This document shows, piece after piece, positions 33,627-41,951 of a stretch of 63,514 nucleotides of DNA. Made by a program: the position numbers and the translations under genes. Source of the stretch: Clostridiales bacterium (GTDB taxonomy: Bacteria > Bacillota > Clostridia > Oscillospirales > CAG-272); the NCBI GenBank assembly GCA_016288155.1, contig JAEEYP010000110.1, positions 1 through 63,514 of the forward strand, in the 5' to 3' direction. The stretch's first letter is position 1. Each line of letters opens with the position of its first letter. Under the pieces are notes generated by a model that had not been told where the DNA came from, did no database searches, and saw only the letters and a program-made list of their open reading frames with translations.

Positions 33627-34943
33627 ATGAATTATCACGTTGCACGTCCTACGGATAAACTGCTCGCATGGCAGGAACTCGAACTCGGCGTCCTGATCCA
33701 TTACTGCATGGAGATCTACCGCCCGGATCTGCCGGGCGCATGGTACAAGACGGATCTCGTGCGCGAGGCGCTCGCGCCGCGCACGATCCATCCGAAGAAG
33801 CTCGATCCCGCCCAGTGGGTACGTTCCGCCTATGAACTCGGCGCGAAGTACGCCGTGCTCGTCGCCAATCACTGCACCGGCTTCTCGCTGTGGGACACGA
33901 AGGTCAACGATTTCTCCATCGCGCACACGGATTGGCGCGGCGGAGGCGGCGATATCTGCCGCGAATTCATCAAAGCGTGCCGCGAGTACGGATTGCGCCC
34001 CGGCTTCTATTATTCGACCGGGTGCAACGGGTACTACAACATCGACGACGGAAAGAATTGGGATTACCGCTCGGACGAGTATCAGGCGTACGTGAAGAAT
34101 GTAGAAGCACAGGTCACGGAGCTTTGGACGCAGTACGGCGAGCTGTTCGAGGTCTGGTTCGACGGCGGCATCATCCCGCCGGAGAAGGGCGGCCCGGATC
34201 TGACGCCGCTTCTCAAAAAGTTTCAGCCGAACGCTGTCTGCTTTCAGGGACCGCGGGATTTCCCGCACGATCTTCGCTGGGTCGGAAACGAGGACGGACT
34301 GGCTCCGGCTGACTGTTGGGCGACCACGAACGCCGGGGAAGCGCGCTTCGACGGCACTGTTCCAAACGAACAGGCCGGCGTCGGCGACCCGGACGGCAAG
34401 TACTACCGGCCGGCGGAGACCGATATGCCGAACCGGGATCACGGCGCGTTCGGCGGCGGTTGGGCGTGGCGCGCGGGTGAGGAATCCCACGTCTTTACCC
34501 CGGAATATCTGCTCGATTGTTATGTCCGTTCCGTCGGACGGAACTCCAATCTGCTCGTCGGGATGGCGATCTCGACGGACGGCGATTTTCAGGACGAGGA
34601 GCAGTTCCGCGCGTTCGGAAAACTCCTGAAGGAGACCTTCGGCACGCCCGCCGCGCAGCGTATCGCGCCGACGCCGGAGAACGGCACGGTCACGCTCGAG
34701 TTAGACGGCGCCATGCCGATGGCGTTTCTCTCCGTCCGGGAGGAGATCACGGCCGGGCAGCATATCCGCTCGTTCCGCGTGCTCGCGGACGGGCGGGAGA
34801 TCGCCGCCGGGCACTGCGTCGGTCATCGCCGCATCATCCCGCTGAAAGGGCTATCCTTCCGAAAACTCGACTTCCTCGTCGAGGAGGCGGCGGGAGACTG
34901 GGCGATCCGCGACATCGCCGTGTACGCGCAGGCCGCGCACTGA
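33627..34943 (+). CDS. GH29 alpha-L-fucosidase
   Basis: A 438-residue GH29-type enzyme. The start has LAWQELELGVLIHYCMEIY. The substrate pocket stretch is YELGAKYAVLVANHCTGFSL, normally KHHDGF, here with NHCTGF. The nucleophile Asp is in LFEVWFDGGIIPP (about 175). The C-terminal domain (about 340-438) is a small beta-sandwich. It removes alpha-L-fucose; the altered pocket (Asn-His instead of His-His) may reflect another substrate. No signal peptide. It is the fourth gene of the operon, and a terminator follows. The set GH27, GH78, GH38-like and GH29 suggests one branched glycan containing Gal, Rha and Fuc. Confidence 0.88.
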   Translation: MNYHVARPTDKLLAWQELELGVLIHYCMEIYRPDLPGAWYKTDLVREALAPRTIHPKKLDPAQWVRSAYELGAKYAVLVANHCTGFSLWDTKVNDFSIAHTDWRGGGGDICREFIKACREYGLRPGFYYSTGCNGYYNIDDGKNWDYRSDEYQAYVKNVEAQVTELWTQYGELFEVWFDGGIIPPEKGGPDLTPLLKKFQPNAVCFQGPRDFPHDLRWVGNEDGLAPADCWATTNAGEARFDGTVPNEQAGVGDPDGKYYRPAETDMPNRDHGAFGGGWAWRAGEESHVFTPEYLLDCYVRSVGRNSNLLVGMAISTDGDFQDEEQFRAFGKLLKETFGTPAAQRIAPTPENGTVTLELDGAMPMAFLSVREEITAGQHIRSFRVLADGREIAAGHCVGHRRIIPLKGLSFRKLDFLVEEAAGDWAIRDIAVYAQAAH

Positions 34944-34968
34944 GAGGAACGAAATAAAGCAAAAGACC

Positions 34969-35008
34969 GCCCCGGTGATCCGTCGGATCGCCGGGGCTGC
35001 CGTTATTT
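34969..35008. terminator. Bidirectional terminator between GH29 and feo operons
   Basis: GCCCCGGTGATCC (34969-34981) pairs with GGATCGCCGGGGC (34985-34997) with one mismatch. TTATTTTTG follows on the plus strand, and TCTTTTG on the minus strand. Confidence 0.85.
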
Positions 35009-35206
35009 TTGTTCATCCGCCTTTGTATCCGGGCGGTCGGAGGAGGAGGACGACGTTTTGCCGGAGGTCGTATGCGCGCTGCGGCAGGCGGAGCAGTCGC
35101 CGCCGCAGCAGCACGAGCCGTTTCGGCGGCGGCGCACGGTATGGACGATCGCCCAGACGAGCAGCGCGGCGAGCGGCAGTGCGATCAGAAGATCCTGCCA
35201 GTGCAT
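35003..35206 (-). CDS. FeoB-associated Cys-rich membrane protein
   Basis: A 67-residue protein with one N-terminal membrane helix (about 3-23: LLIALPLAALLVWAIVHTV), a basic patch RRRRN, then CCCGGDCSACRSAH, and a Ser/Thr/Lys-rich tail. This is the typical FeoB-associated Cys-rich protein (FeoC-like position). Its cysteines may bind iron. It starts directly beside the feoB stop, and the ATG at 35206 is supported by GGGAGGG. The extreme 3' end overlaps the bidirectional terminator T-run. Confidence 0.85.
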   Translation of the reverse strand: MHWQDLLIALPLAALLVWAIVHTVRRRRNGSCCCGGDCSACRSAHTTSGKTSSSSSDRPDTKADEQK

Positions 35207-35207
35207 A

Positions 35208-37553
35208 TCAGATCCCTCCCGCAAGATACAGCACGGCGCGCAGGAGCATCGTCACGATCCACGCGATGACGCACTGCCAGACAGCCACGCCGAACGCCCA
35301 CTTCCGTCCGAGCTCGCGCCGGATCGATGCGATCGCCGCCACGCAGGGTGTATAGAGCAGAGAGAAGGTGAGCAGCGACGCCGCTCCGGCGACGGTGAGC
35401 GCCTCGGTGACGCCTTCGGTGAAGAGGATCTCCATCGTGGAGACGACGCTTTCCTTCGCCATCACCCCGCTGAGCAGCGAGGTGCAGATGCGCCAGTCGC
35501 CGAGCCCGAGCGGCCGCATGAGCGGGACGAGCAGCCCGGAGATCATCGCAAGGATGCTGTCATGCGAATCTTGCACCGGGTTGAGGTGCGTGTCGAAGCT
35601 TTGGAGGAACCACACGGCGACGGTGGCGATCAGGATGACGGAGAACGCCTTCTGCAGAAAGTCTTTCGCTTTTTCCCAGAGGAGCTGCGCCACGTTTTTC
35701 ATTCCCGGCATCCGGTAGTTCGGCAGTTCCATCACGAAGGGAGCCGCTTCGCCGCGGAAGAGCGTCCCCTTGTAGAGATACGCGATGAGGACGGCGCTCA
35801 GGATCCCGAGCAGGTAGAGACCGAGCATGACGAGCCAGCCGGTGCGCGGGAAGAAAGCCGCCGTGAAGAAGGTGTAGATCGGCACCTTCGCCGAGCAGCT
35901 CATGAAAGGCGTGAGAAGGATCGTCATTTTGCGGTCGCGCTCGCTCGGCAGCGTCCGCGTCGCCATGACGGCGGGGACGGTACAGCCGAAGCCGATCAGC
36001 ATCGGGACGATGCTGCGCCCGGACAGACCGATGCGCCGCAGCAGTTTATCCATGAAGAAGGCGACGCGGGCGATGTACCCGCTGTCCTCGAGCAGGGAAA
36101 GGAAGAAGAAGAGCGTGACGATGATCGGCAGAAAGCTGAGAACGCTGCCCACACCGGAGAAGATGCCGTCGATGATAAGGCTGTGCAGCGTTCCGTTCAC
36201 GCCCGCGGCGGTCATCGCCGCGTCCGCCCAGTCGCTGAGCGCGCCGATCCCCGTTTCCATCAGATCCTGAAGCCATGCGCCGATCACGTTGAAGGTCAGA
36301 AAGAAGACGAGTCCCATGATGCCGATGAAGGCGGGAAGGGCGGTCCAGCGCCCGGTGAGGAAACGGTCGATCTTCTCGCTGCGGCGCCGTTCCCGGCTTT
36401 CCTTCGGTTTCTTGACCGTCGTCTCGCAGACGCGTCGGATGAAGGCGAAGCGCATGTCCGCGACGGCGGCACAGCGGTCCAGCCCACGTTCCGTCTCCAT
36501 CTGGAGCACGATGTGCTCCATCGTTTCGATCTCGTTCCGGTCGAGCGCGAGCTGCTCGAGGATGAGGCGGTCTCCCTCGACGACCTTGCTCGCCGCGAAG
36601 CGGATCGGGAGCCCGACGTTCTTCGCGTGGTCCTCGATGAGATGGCTGACGGCGTGCAGACAGCGGTGCACCGCGCCGCCGAAGTCGTTTTCGCCGCAGA
36701 AGTCCTGCCGGAGCGGTCGCTCCTGATAGTACGCGACGTGGAGCGCGTGGTCGATCAGCTCGCCGATGCCCTGATTCTTCGCGGCGGAGATCGGCACGAC
36801 CGGCACGCCGAGCAGCGCTTCCATGGCGTTTATGTCGATGCTGCCGCCGTTCGCCGTCAACTCGTCCATCATGTTGAGCGCGACGACCATCGGTACGTTC
36901 AACTCGAGCAGCTGCATCGTCAGATACAGGTTCCGCTCGATGTTCGTCGCGTCGACGATGTTGATGATCGCGCGCGGCTTCTCCTGCAGCACGAAATTCC
37001 GCGATACGATCTCCTCGCTGCTGTACGGCGACATGGAATAGATGCCGGGCAGATCGGTGACGAGAGTGTTCTTCTGCCCCTGGATCGCGCCGTCCTTGCG
37101 GTCCACCGTTACGCCGGGGAAATTGCCGACGTGCTGATTCGCGCCGGTCAGTCGGTTGAAGAGCGTCGTTTTGCCGCAGTTCTGATTGCCGACGAGCGCG
37201 AAAGTCAGAAGCGTCCCCTCCGGCAGCGGATCGCCGCTCCCCTTCGGGTGGTATTTCCCGCCCTCGCCCAGTCCGAGGTGGTCTCCCTTCGGCGCGGGCG
37301 TCTCCGTCTCCGGCTGCGGCGCGCGTTCTGCGGCGGGATCGATCGCGATCTTTTCCGCGTCCGCCATGCGGAGCGTCAGCTCATAGCCGTGGATCATCAG
37401 CTCGACCGGATCGCCCATCGGAGCGAATTTGACGACCGTCACCTCCACGCCGGGGATCATGCCCATGTCGAGAAAATGCTGGCGCAGCGCGCCCTCGCCG
37501 CCGACCGCCGTGATGACGGCGGTCTGGCCGATTTCCAGTTGATTCAGCGTCAT
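35208..37553 (-). CDS. feoB: FeoA-FeoB fusion ferrous iron transporter
   Basis: A 781-residue membrane GTPase for Fe(II) uptake. Residues 1-75 are a FeoA SH3-like domain (LNQLEIGQTAVITAVGGEGA, LDMGMIPGVEVTVV). A linker to about 115 follows, then the FeoB G domain: G1 GNQNCGKT (122-129), NFPGVTVDRKDG, G3 DLPG, and NMMDE as the altered G4. The membrane part starts near 400 with FeoB gate motifs GFGCTVPAVMATRTL and FMSCSAKVPIY. Fusions of FeoA to FeoB occur in Clostridia and Bacteroidetes. The ATG at 37553 follows AAGGACGGAC. The serine hydrolase gene is 25 bases upstream and the Cys-rich protein directly downstream. Confidence 0.95.
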   Translation of the reverse strand: MTLNQLEIGQTAVITAVGGEGALRQHFLDMGMIPGVEVTVVKFAPMGDPVELMIHGYELTLRMADAEKIAIDPAAERAPQPETETPAPKGDHLGLGEGGKYHPKGSGDPLPEGTLLTFALVGNQNCGKTTLFNRLTGANQHVGNFPGVTVDRKDGAIQGQKNTLVTDLPGIYSMSPYSSEEIVSRNFVLQEKPRAIINIVDATNIERNLYLTMQLLELNVPMVVALNMMDELTANGGSIDINAMEALLGVPVVPISAAKNQGIGELIDHALHVAYYQERPLRQDFCGENDFGGAVHRCLHAVSHLIEDHAKNVGLPIRFAASKVVEGDRLILEQLALDRNEIETMEHIVLQMETERGLDRCAAVADMRFAFIRRVCETTVKKPKESRERRRSEKIDRFLTGRWTALPAFIGIMGLVFFLTFNVIGAWLQDLMETGIGALSDWADAAMTAAGVNGTLHSLIIDGIFSGVGSVLSFLPIIVTLFFFLSLLEDSGYIARVAFFMDKLLRRIGLSGRSIVPMLIGFGCTVPAVMATRTLPSERDRKMTILLTPFMSCSAKVPIYTFFTAAFFPRTGWLVMLGLYLLGILSAVLIAYLYKGTLFRGEAAPFVMELPNYRMPGMKNVAQLLWEKAKDFLQKAFSVILIATVAVWFLQSFDTHLNPVQDSHDSILAMISGLLVPLMRPLGLGDWRICTSLLSGVMAKESVVSTMEILFTEGVTEALTVAGAASLLTFSLLYTPCVAAIASIRRELGRKWAFGVAVWQCVIAWIVTMLLRAVLYLAGGI

Positions 37554-37578
37554 AATGTCCGTCCTTGCTTTTGTCGTT

Positions 37579-38454
37579 TCATGAGAGCTGCGGATAGATT
37601 TCATCGAATACGGCCCGTTCGAGCGGACCGAAGTCCCGGCTGTCGGCGAGCGTGGTGACGACGGCGTCCTTATCCTTCAGAACGAGCGTCATCTGCCCGT
37701 TGCGGCCGGTGGCGCGGAAGGAGCCGTATTTGCTCAGCCAGAAGAGATATCCGTACTCGCAGGGGTCGTTTCCCGTCTGTTTCGTACCGCACGCGGCGAC
37801 CCAGTCCTCCGGAATGAGCTGTCGGCCGTTCCACGAGCCGCCCTGGAGATGGAGTTGTCCGAAGCGGTGGAATTCGTCGAGGCTGAGCATCAGTCCGGCG
37901 GGACCGAACGTGTTCCCCTGCGGATCCTCCTCCCACGCGGGGCGGCGGATCCCGAGCGGGGCGAACAGGCGCGGCGTCAGATAGGCGCGCAGATCGCATC
38001 CGGCGCGGCGCTGCACGAGGATCCCGGCGAGATACGGCCCGACGTTGTTGTAGACGAAGCGCGTGCCCGGCATGTCGGTGAAGGGACGGGAGAGCGCATA
38101 CCGTACCCAGTCGTTCTCCGGAATGTACAGACGCTCCGTACCCATGAGATACGCCTCGGGCTGACCGAGCTGCATCGTGAGCAGATCGCGCACCGTCGCT
38201 TTGGCGAGCGGTTCCGATACTTCCTTCGGCAGCTCGTCCGGGAAGGCGTCCGTCAGCTTTTCGTCGAGAGAGAGCAGTCCCTCGTGCCGGGCGATGCCGA
38301 CCGCCGCGGCGGTGAAGCTCTTGGCGGCGGAGTAGATGTTGCGCCGGATGTCGTCGTCCCAGTGATGGACCGCCAGCGTTTCGCCGTGCTGAGAGATCTT
38401 CAAAGAATAGAGATCGCACTCTTCTCCGATCTTGATAAACCGTGTCAGATCCAT
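37579..38454 (-). CDS. Serine hydrolase (beta-lactamase/DD-peptidase fold)
   Basis: A 291-residue member of the class C beta-lactamase-like family. The catalytic Ser-x-x-Lys is YSAAKSF (Ser42, Lys45) and the Tyr-x-Asn motif is VYNN (Tyr135, Asn137). The third box is seen as ATGRNGQ near 250. There is no signal peptide or membrane helix, so it should act in the cytoplasm on an ester or amide and not on cell wall. GGAGGAC precedes the ATG. It lies 25 bases upstream of feoB on the same strand and is probably cotranscribed. Its relation to iron transport is unclear. Confidence 0.85.
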   Translation of the reverse strand: MDLTRFIKIGEECDLYSLKISQHGETLAVHHWDDDIRRNIYSAAKSFTAAAVGIARHEGLLSLDEKLTDAFPDELPKEVSEPLAKATVRDLLTMQLGQPEAYLMGTERLYIPENDWVRYALSRPFTDMPGTRFVYNNVGPYLAGILVQRRAGCDLRAYLTPRLFAPLGIRRPAWEEDPQGNTFGPAGLMLSLDEFHRFGQLHLQGGSWNGRQLIPEDWVAACGTKQTGNDPCEYGYLFWLSKYGSFRATGRNGQMTLVLKDKDAVVTTLADSRDFGPLERAVFDEIYPQLS

Positions 38455-38595
38455 TTCGTGTCCTCCGCCTTCTTCGGCGTCGGTGGACGGCCCCGCGCAG
38501 GGAAGACGTCCTCCGGATTGATCGGGAAAGATCGGCGTGCGGACGCGCGGATCGCGGGACGCGTGCCCCGCTCATCCGTCTGCCGCGGCTGCACG

Positions 38596-38630
38596 GAAAA
38601 ATCCGGCAGCCTGCCGTCGGGCTGCCGGAT
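38596..38630 (-). terminator. Terminator of the UPF0210/parvulin operon
   Basis: ATCCGGCAGCC (38601-38611) pairs with GGCTGCCGGAT (38620-38630). The minus-strand RNA ends in TTTTT opposite 38596-38600, right after the parvulin gene. The next 140 bases up to the serine hydrolase start show no clear promoter. Confidence 0.88.
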
Positions 38631-38641
38631 GCAGGCGTGTA

Positions 38642-39394
38642 TCAGTACCTGTCCACCGGGTATTGGATCTTCAGCTGATTGATCTTGCTCTGGTACGCCT
38701 TCTGCTGTTTTTCGGCGAGGAGCTTTTCCTTGATCTGCCCGGCGATCTCCTCGAAGCGGAGCTGTGACGCCTCGCGTATCCCGTTCAGCCGGATCAGATG
38801 ATAGCCGAACTGGGTGCGGATCGGTCCGCGGATCTCGCCTTCCTCCATGGAGAAACAGGCGTCGTCGAACTCCGGCACCATCTGCCCGCGTCCGAACTCG
38901 CCGAGATCGCCGCCGTCCTGCGCGGACGGGCAGGAGCTGTATTTCTTCGCCGCGTCCTCGAAGGAGATGCTTCCGGCGCGGATCTGAGACAGGATATCGT
39001 TCGCCTTCTCCTCGTCGGAGACGAGGATATGGGAGGCGTGCACCGTCTTCTCGCCGACGAGCTCATCCTTGTGCTCGTCGTAATACTGCTTGACCTCGGC
39101 GTCCGTCACGCGGACGGAGGAGATCGTCTTCGAGACGGCGTACTGGAAAAGCAGCTCTTCCTTTGCCCGCGCGAGCTGCGCCTTGAATTCCGGCTCGCGC
39201 TCGTAGAGATTCCGCGTCGCGTCGAGGAGCAGCAGCTTCTGCTGGATGAGCTGTTCGAGAAGCGCCGCTCTCCCTTCCGGAGAATTGTAATTCTTTCCGC
39301 GCTGACCGAGAGAAGCGAGCAGCTCCTCCACGTCGCGGTCGGTCACGGTCATCGAGGTGCCGCTGACGGCGGCGAGGATCTTTCCTTCAGCCAT
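38642..39394 (-). CDS. Cytoplasmic parvulin-type peptidyl-prolyl isomerase
   Basis: A 250-residue SurA/PrsA-like protein without a signal peptide. The N-terminal helical part (about 15-100) resembles the SurA_N chaperone region. The parvulin domain runs from VHASHILVSDEEKAN (about 119) through FEDAAKKYSSCPSAQDGGDL and GRGQMVPEFDDACFSM to TQFGYHLIRL (about 205). The key His, Met, Phe and His residues of parvulins are in place. It should isomerise Xaa-Pro bonds in cytoplasmic proteins. It lies 52 bases after the RadC-like gene and may belong to the same operon. Confidence 0.9.
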   Translation of the reverse strand: MAEGKILAAVSGTSMTVTDRDVEELLASLGQRGKNYNSPEGRAALLEQLIQQKLLLLDATRNLYEREPEFKAQLARAKEELLFQYAVSKTISSVRVTDAEVKQYYDEHKDELVGEKTVHASHILVSDEEKANDILSQIRAGSISFEDAAKKYSSCPSAQDGGDLGEFGRGQMVPEFDDACFSMEEGEIRGPIRTQFGYHLIRLNGIREASQLRFEEIAGQIKEKLLAEKQQKAYQSKINQLKIQYPVDRY

Positions 39395-39446
39395 GTTCTT
39401 GTCCTTTCAATGTATAAAATATCGTTTTGTTTTTCGTGAGATCCGT

Positions 39447-39899
39447 TTATTTCTGACCGCCGTAATAACGGTACAGAGGCAGATACCCGCTCCGCGAAAG
39501 AAGGATCGCTTCCGCGACCTGCATGCCCTCCCGCTCGCACCACAGAGCGGCGCGGCTCAGTTCTTCGCTGTCCGCGACGTCGTATGCGTCGGATGCGGGA
39601 TCGAAGACGGAGGCGCACAGCACGAGCTGTGAGGCGCCGAAGGAATCGTATGCCCGGCGGATCCGGGAACAGTACGCTTCGGCGGAAGCGGCGCGTCCGC
39701 GGAAGAGCACGGTGTGCCCGAGCAGCCGACGCCCGCGATCGAGAAGCAAAAGAAACGAGCAGGTGTCGGGCAGGGAATCGTAGAGCAGGGAAGCGTACGC
39801 TCCCATCCGCTCCGGCGTAGTGAGGGGCGCGCGTGCGAGGCGGCGCATGACCGCCGCGCGGTACGCGTCCTCCGCCGGGGGAAGTCTGCTTTCCGGCAT
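39447..39899 (-). CDS. RadC/JAB-fold protein lacking the metal-binding residues
   Basis: A 150-residue protein. Residues about 45-145 follow the RadC C-terminal MPN/JAB fold: SFLLLLDRGRRLLGHTVLFR matches the first strand pair, then AYCSRIRRAYDSFGASQLVL and ASVFDPASDAYDVADSEELS. Active RadC has HNHPSGxxxPSxxD at this point; here it is ASVFDPASDAYDVAD, so the zinc ligands are lost. It is probably a structural or ligand-binding version, not a protease. Its ATG overlaps the stop of the UPF0210 gene (TGATG), so translation is coupled. The fold call is from residue pattern only. Confidence 0.6.
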   Translation of the reverse strand: MPESRLPPAEDAYRAAVMRRLARAPLTTPERMGAYASLLYDSLPDTCSFLLLLDRGRRLLGHTVLFRGRAASAEAYCSRIRRAYDSFGASQLVLCASVFDPASDAYDVADSEELSRAALWCEREGMQVAEAILLSRSGYLPLYRYYGGQK

Positions 39900-41257
39900 C
39901 AGTTCTTCAGACTCTGCATCGGCGCCGGGATCCGTCCGCCGCGGCGGATGAAGCGTGCGGAGGAGCGGTCGTTGTGCAGCTTCATGACGGGACCGCTGCC
40001 GAGCAGACCGCCGAAGGAGAGTTCCTCTCCTTCCGCGTGCCCGATCGCGGGGATGACGCGGACCGCCGTCGTCTTGGAGTTGACCATGCCGATCGCCGCC
40101 TCGTCCGCGATGATCGCGGAGATCGTTTCCGCCGGGGTGTCGCCCGGGATGACGATCATGTCCAGACCGACCGAGCAGACCGCCGTCATCGCTTCCAGCT
40201 TTTCGATACTCAAATCGCCCGACCGCGCGGCTTCGATCATCCCCGCGTCCTCCGTGACCGGAATGAACGCGCCGGAAAGTCCGCCGACGTGGGAGGACGC
40301 CATCACGCCGCCCTTCTTGACGGCGTCGTTGAGGAGCGCCAGCGCCGCCGTCGTGCCGTGCGTGCCGCAGACCTCCAGCCCCATCTCCTCCAGGATATGG
40401 GCGACGGAGTCGCCGACCGCCGGCGTCGGCGCGAGCGAGAGATCGACGATCCCGAAGGGGACGCCGAGCCGCCGCGACGCTTCCGAGCCGACGAGCTGAC
40501 CCATGCGGGTGATCTTGAACGCCGTCCGCTTGATGATGTCGGCTACCTCGGTCAAATCGCCGTCGGGGCATTTCGCCAGCGCGGCGCGCACGACGCCCGG
40601 TCCGGAGACGCCGACGTTGAGGACGCAGTCCGGCTCGCCGACGCCGTGGAACGCGCCCGCCATGAAAGGATTGTCCTCCGGCGCGTTGCAGAAGACGACG
40701 AGCTTGGCGCAGCCGATGCAGTCCTGCCCGGCCGTCCTCTCCGCCGTTTCGCGGACGATGCGTCCCATCATCCCGACGGCGTCCATGTTGAGTCCCGCCT
40801 TCGTCGAGCCGACGTTGACGGAGGAACAGATATGCTCCGTTTCGGCGAGCGCCTCGGGAATGGAGCGGATCAGCGCGAGATCGCCCGCGGAGAAGCCCTT
40901 GTGCACGAGGGCGGAATAGCCGCCGATGAAATTGACGCCGACGGTGCGCGAAGCGCGCTCCAGCGTGCGCGCGTACCGCACGGGATCCCCGCCGCTCGCG
41001 GCGGCGAGCATGGCGATCGGCGTGACGGCGACGCGCTTGTGGATGATCGGGATGCCGTAGGTACGCTCGATCTCCTCGCCGGTGACGACGAGCTTCTCCG
41101 CCAGCCGCGTGATCTTTTCGTAGATCTTATCGCAGGAACGCGAAAGGTCGGAGTCGGCGCAGTCGAGCAGGGACATGCCCATCGTGATCGTGCGGATATC
41201 GAGGTTTTCCTCCTGTATCATGGTGATGGTTTCCATGATATCCTGAATGTTCAGCAT
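39899..41257 (-). CDS. UPF0210 (DUF711) family protein
   Basis: A 452-residue protein, the usual length for UPF0210, which adopts a PFL-like fold but lacks the glycyl radical motif. It is recognised by [64 protein letters not shown] and [19 protein letters not shown]. Function is unknown; in many Firmicutes it is linked to an ACT-domain protein exactly as here, 11 bases upstream. GAGGGGA precedes the ATG. The pair probably works together, with the ACT protein as small-ligand sensor. Confidence 0.92.
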   Translation of the reverse strand: MLNIQDIMETITMIQEENLDIRTITMGMSLLDCADSDLSRSCDKIYEKITRLAEKLVVTGEEIERTYGIPIIHKRVAVTPIAMLAAASGGDPVRYARTLERASRTVGVNFIGGYSALVHKGFSAGDLALIRSIPEALAETEHICSSVNVGSTKAGLNMDAVGMMGRIVRETAERTAGQDCIGCAKLVVFCNAPEDNPFMAGAFHGVGEPDCVLNVGVSGPGVVRAALAKCPDGDLTEVADIIKRTAFKITRMGQLVGSEASRRLGVPFGIVDLSLAPTPAVGDSVAHILEEMGLEVCGTHGTTAALALLNDAVKKGGVMASSHVGGLSGAFIPVTEDAGMIEAARSGDLSIEKLEAMTAVCSVGLDMIVIPGDTPAETISAIIADEAAIGMVNSKTTAVRVIPAIGHAEGEELSFGGLLGSGPVMKLHNDRSSARFIRRGGRIPAPMQSLKN

Positions 41258-41268
41258 GTCCTGTCCCC

Positions 41269-41538
41269 TCAGATCCTGTGCATGGATTGGAAGATATCCT
41301 CGTGCATCACGTGGATGACCATGCCGATCTTCTCGCCGAGCGCGTTCATCTTCTGCTGGAGGATCGGGAAATCGACACTCATATCCGTAATATCGACCAG
41401 CATCACCATGACGAACATATTCTGGAGAACGGACTGCGTGACGTCCACGATATTGACGTTCGCCTCGGCACACGCGGTGCTGACGCTGGCGAGGATGCCG
41501 ACGCGGTCGGTGCCGATCACGGAGATAATCGCTCTCAT
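41269..41538 (-). CDS. ACT domain protein (UPF0237)
   Basis: An 89-residue single ACT domain: [20 protein letters not shown], then [20 protein letters not shown] and a C-terminal helix. ACT domains bind amino acids or other small molecules as dimers. It is first in the operon ahead of the UPF0210 gene, the standard partnership for UPF0237. It has a consensus sigma-A promoter and an AAGGGGGA ribosome site. Confidence 0.93.
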   Translation of the reverse strand: MRAIISVIGTDRVGILASVSTACAEANVNIVDVTQSVLQNMFVMVMLVDITDMSVDFPILQQKMNALGEKIGMVIHVMHEDIFQSMHRI

Positions 41539-41572
41539 GCTTCAAAGTCCCCCTTAGCGGAATACTGCCACT

Positions 41573-41601
41573 ATTATACCAAAGTTGCCGCTTGCTGTCA
41601 A
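41573..41601 (-). promoter_or_regulatory. Sigma-A promoter of the ACT-UPF0210 operon
   Basis: On the minus strand TTGACA (41596-41601), 17 bases, TATAAT (41573-41578). Perfect consensus, 35 bases before the start codon. Confidence 0.92.
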
Positions 41602-41604
41602 GAC

Positions 41605-41633
41605 GAGAAAAGAGGAGGACGCCGTCCTCCTCT
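41605..41633 (-). terminator. rpsU terminator
   Basis: AGAGGAGGAC (41611-41620) pairs perfectly with GTCCTCCTCT (41624-41633), and TTTTCTC follows on the minus strand. It sits just upstream of the next promoter. Confidence 0.9.
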
Positions 41634-41645
41634 CCGAAACTGCAA

Positions 41646-41822
41646 TTATTTGTACTTGCGCTTTCTTGCCGCTTCAGATTTCTTCTTTTTTCTGACACTC
41701 GGCTTCTCGTAGCATTCTCTCTTGCGGAGCTCTGCCTGAATGCCGGATCTCTGACACTGACGCTTGAACCGACGAAGCGCGCTGTCAAGGGACTCGTTCT
41801 CTTTCACTCTGATCTCTGCCAT
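41646..41822 (-). CDS. rpsU: 30S ribosomal protein S21
   Basis: A 58-residue S21: [20 protein letters not shown], then [20 protein letters not shown] and the basic tail [18 protein letters not shown]. Length and sequence are typical. S21 sits on the small subunit and helps base-pairing at the Shine-Dalgarno stage of initiation. The GGGGGG run just before the ATG is a strong ribosome site. It has its own promoter and terminator and is monocistronic. Confidence 0.98.
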   Translation of the reverse strand: MAEIRVKENESLDSALRRFKRQCQRSGIQAELRKRECYEKPSVRKKKKSEAARKRKYK

Positions 41823-41876
41823 CCATATTCCCCCCCTTCGCATCCGGCGCCATGAGACATGCTCATGCTGTTCGAT

Positions 41877-41905
41877 ATTATACCGCTTCCGGCAGATTTT
41901 GTCAA
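41877..41905 (-). promoter_or_regulatory. Sigma-A promoter of rpsU
   Basis: On the minus strand TTGACA (41900-41905), 17 bases, TATAAT (41877-41882). Perfect consensus, giving a leader of about 45 bases. Confidence 0.92.
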
Positions 41906-41951
41906 GAGGCATTTTCTTCTTTCGGGGAAAAAATTGTGTTTTTGCGGGAGG

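Noticed and set aside
35058-37658. An 866-codon open frame on the plus strand opposite feoB.
   Set aside because: It is antisense to a clear FeoA-FeoB fusion, has His/Arg/Asp-rich composition typical of a shadow frame in GC-rich DNA, and has no ribosome site or homology.
39899-41257. A second functional pyruvate formate-lyase, based on the PFL-like fold of UPF0210.
   Set aside because: The protein has no RVxGY glycyl radical motif and matches UPF0210, whose function is unknown.
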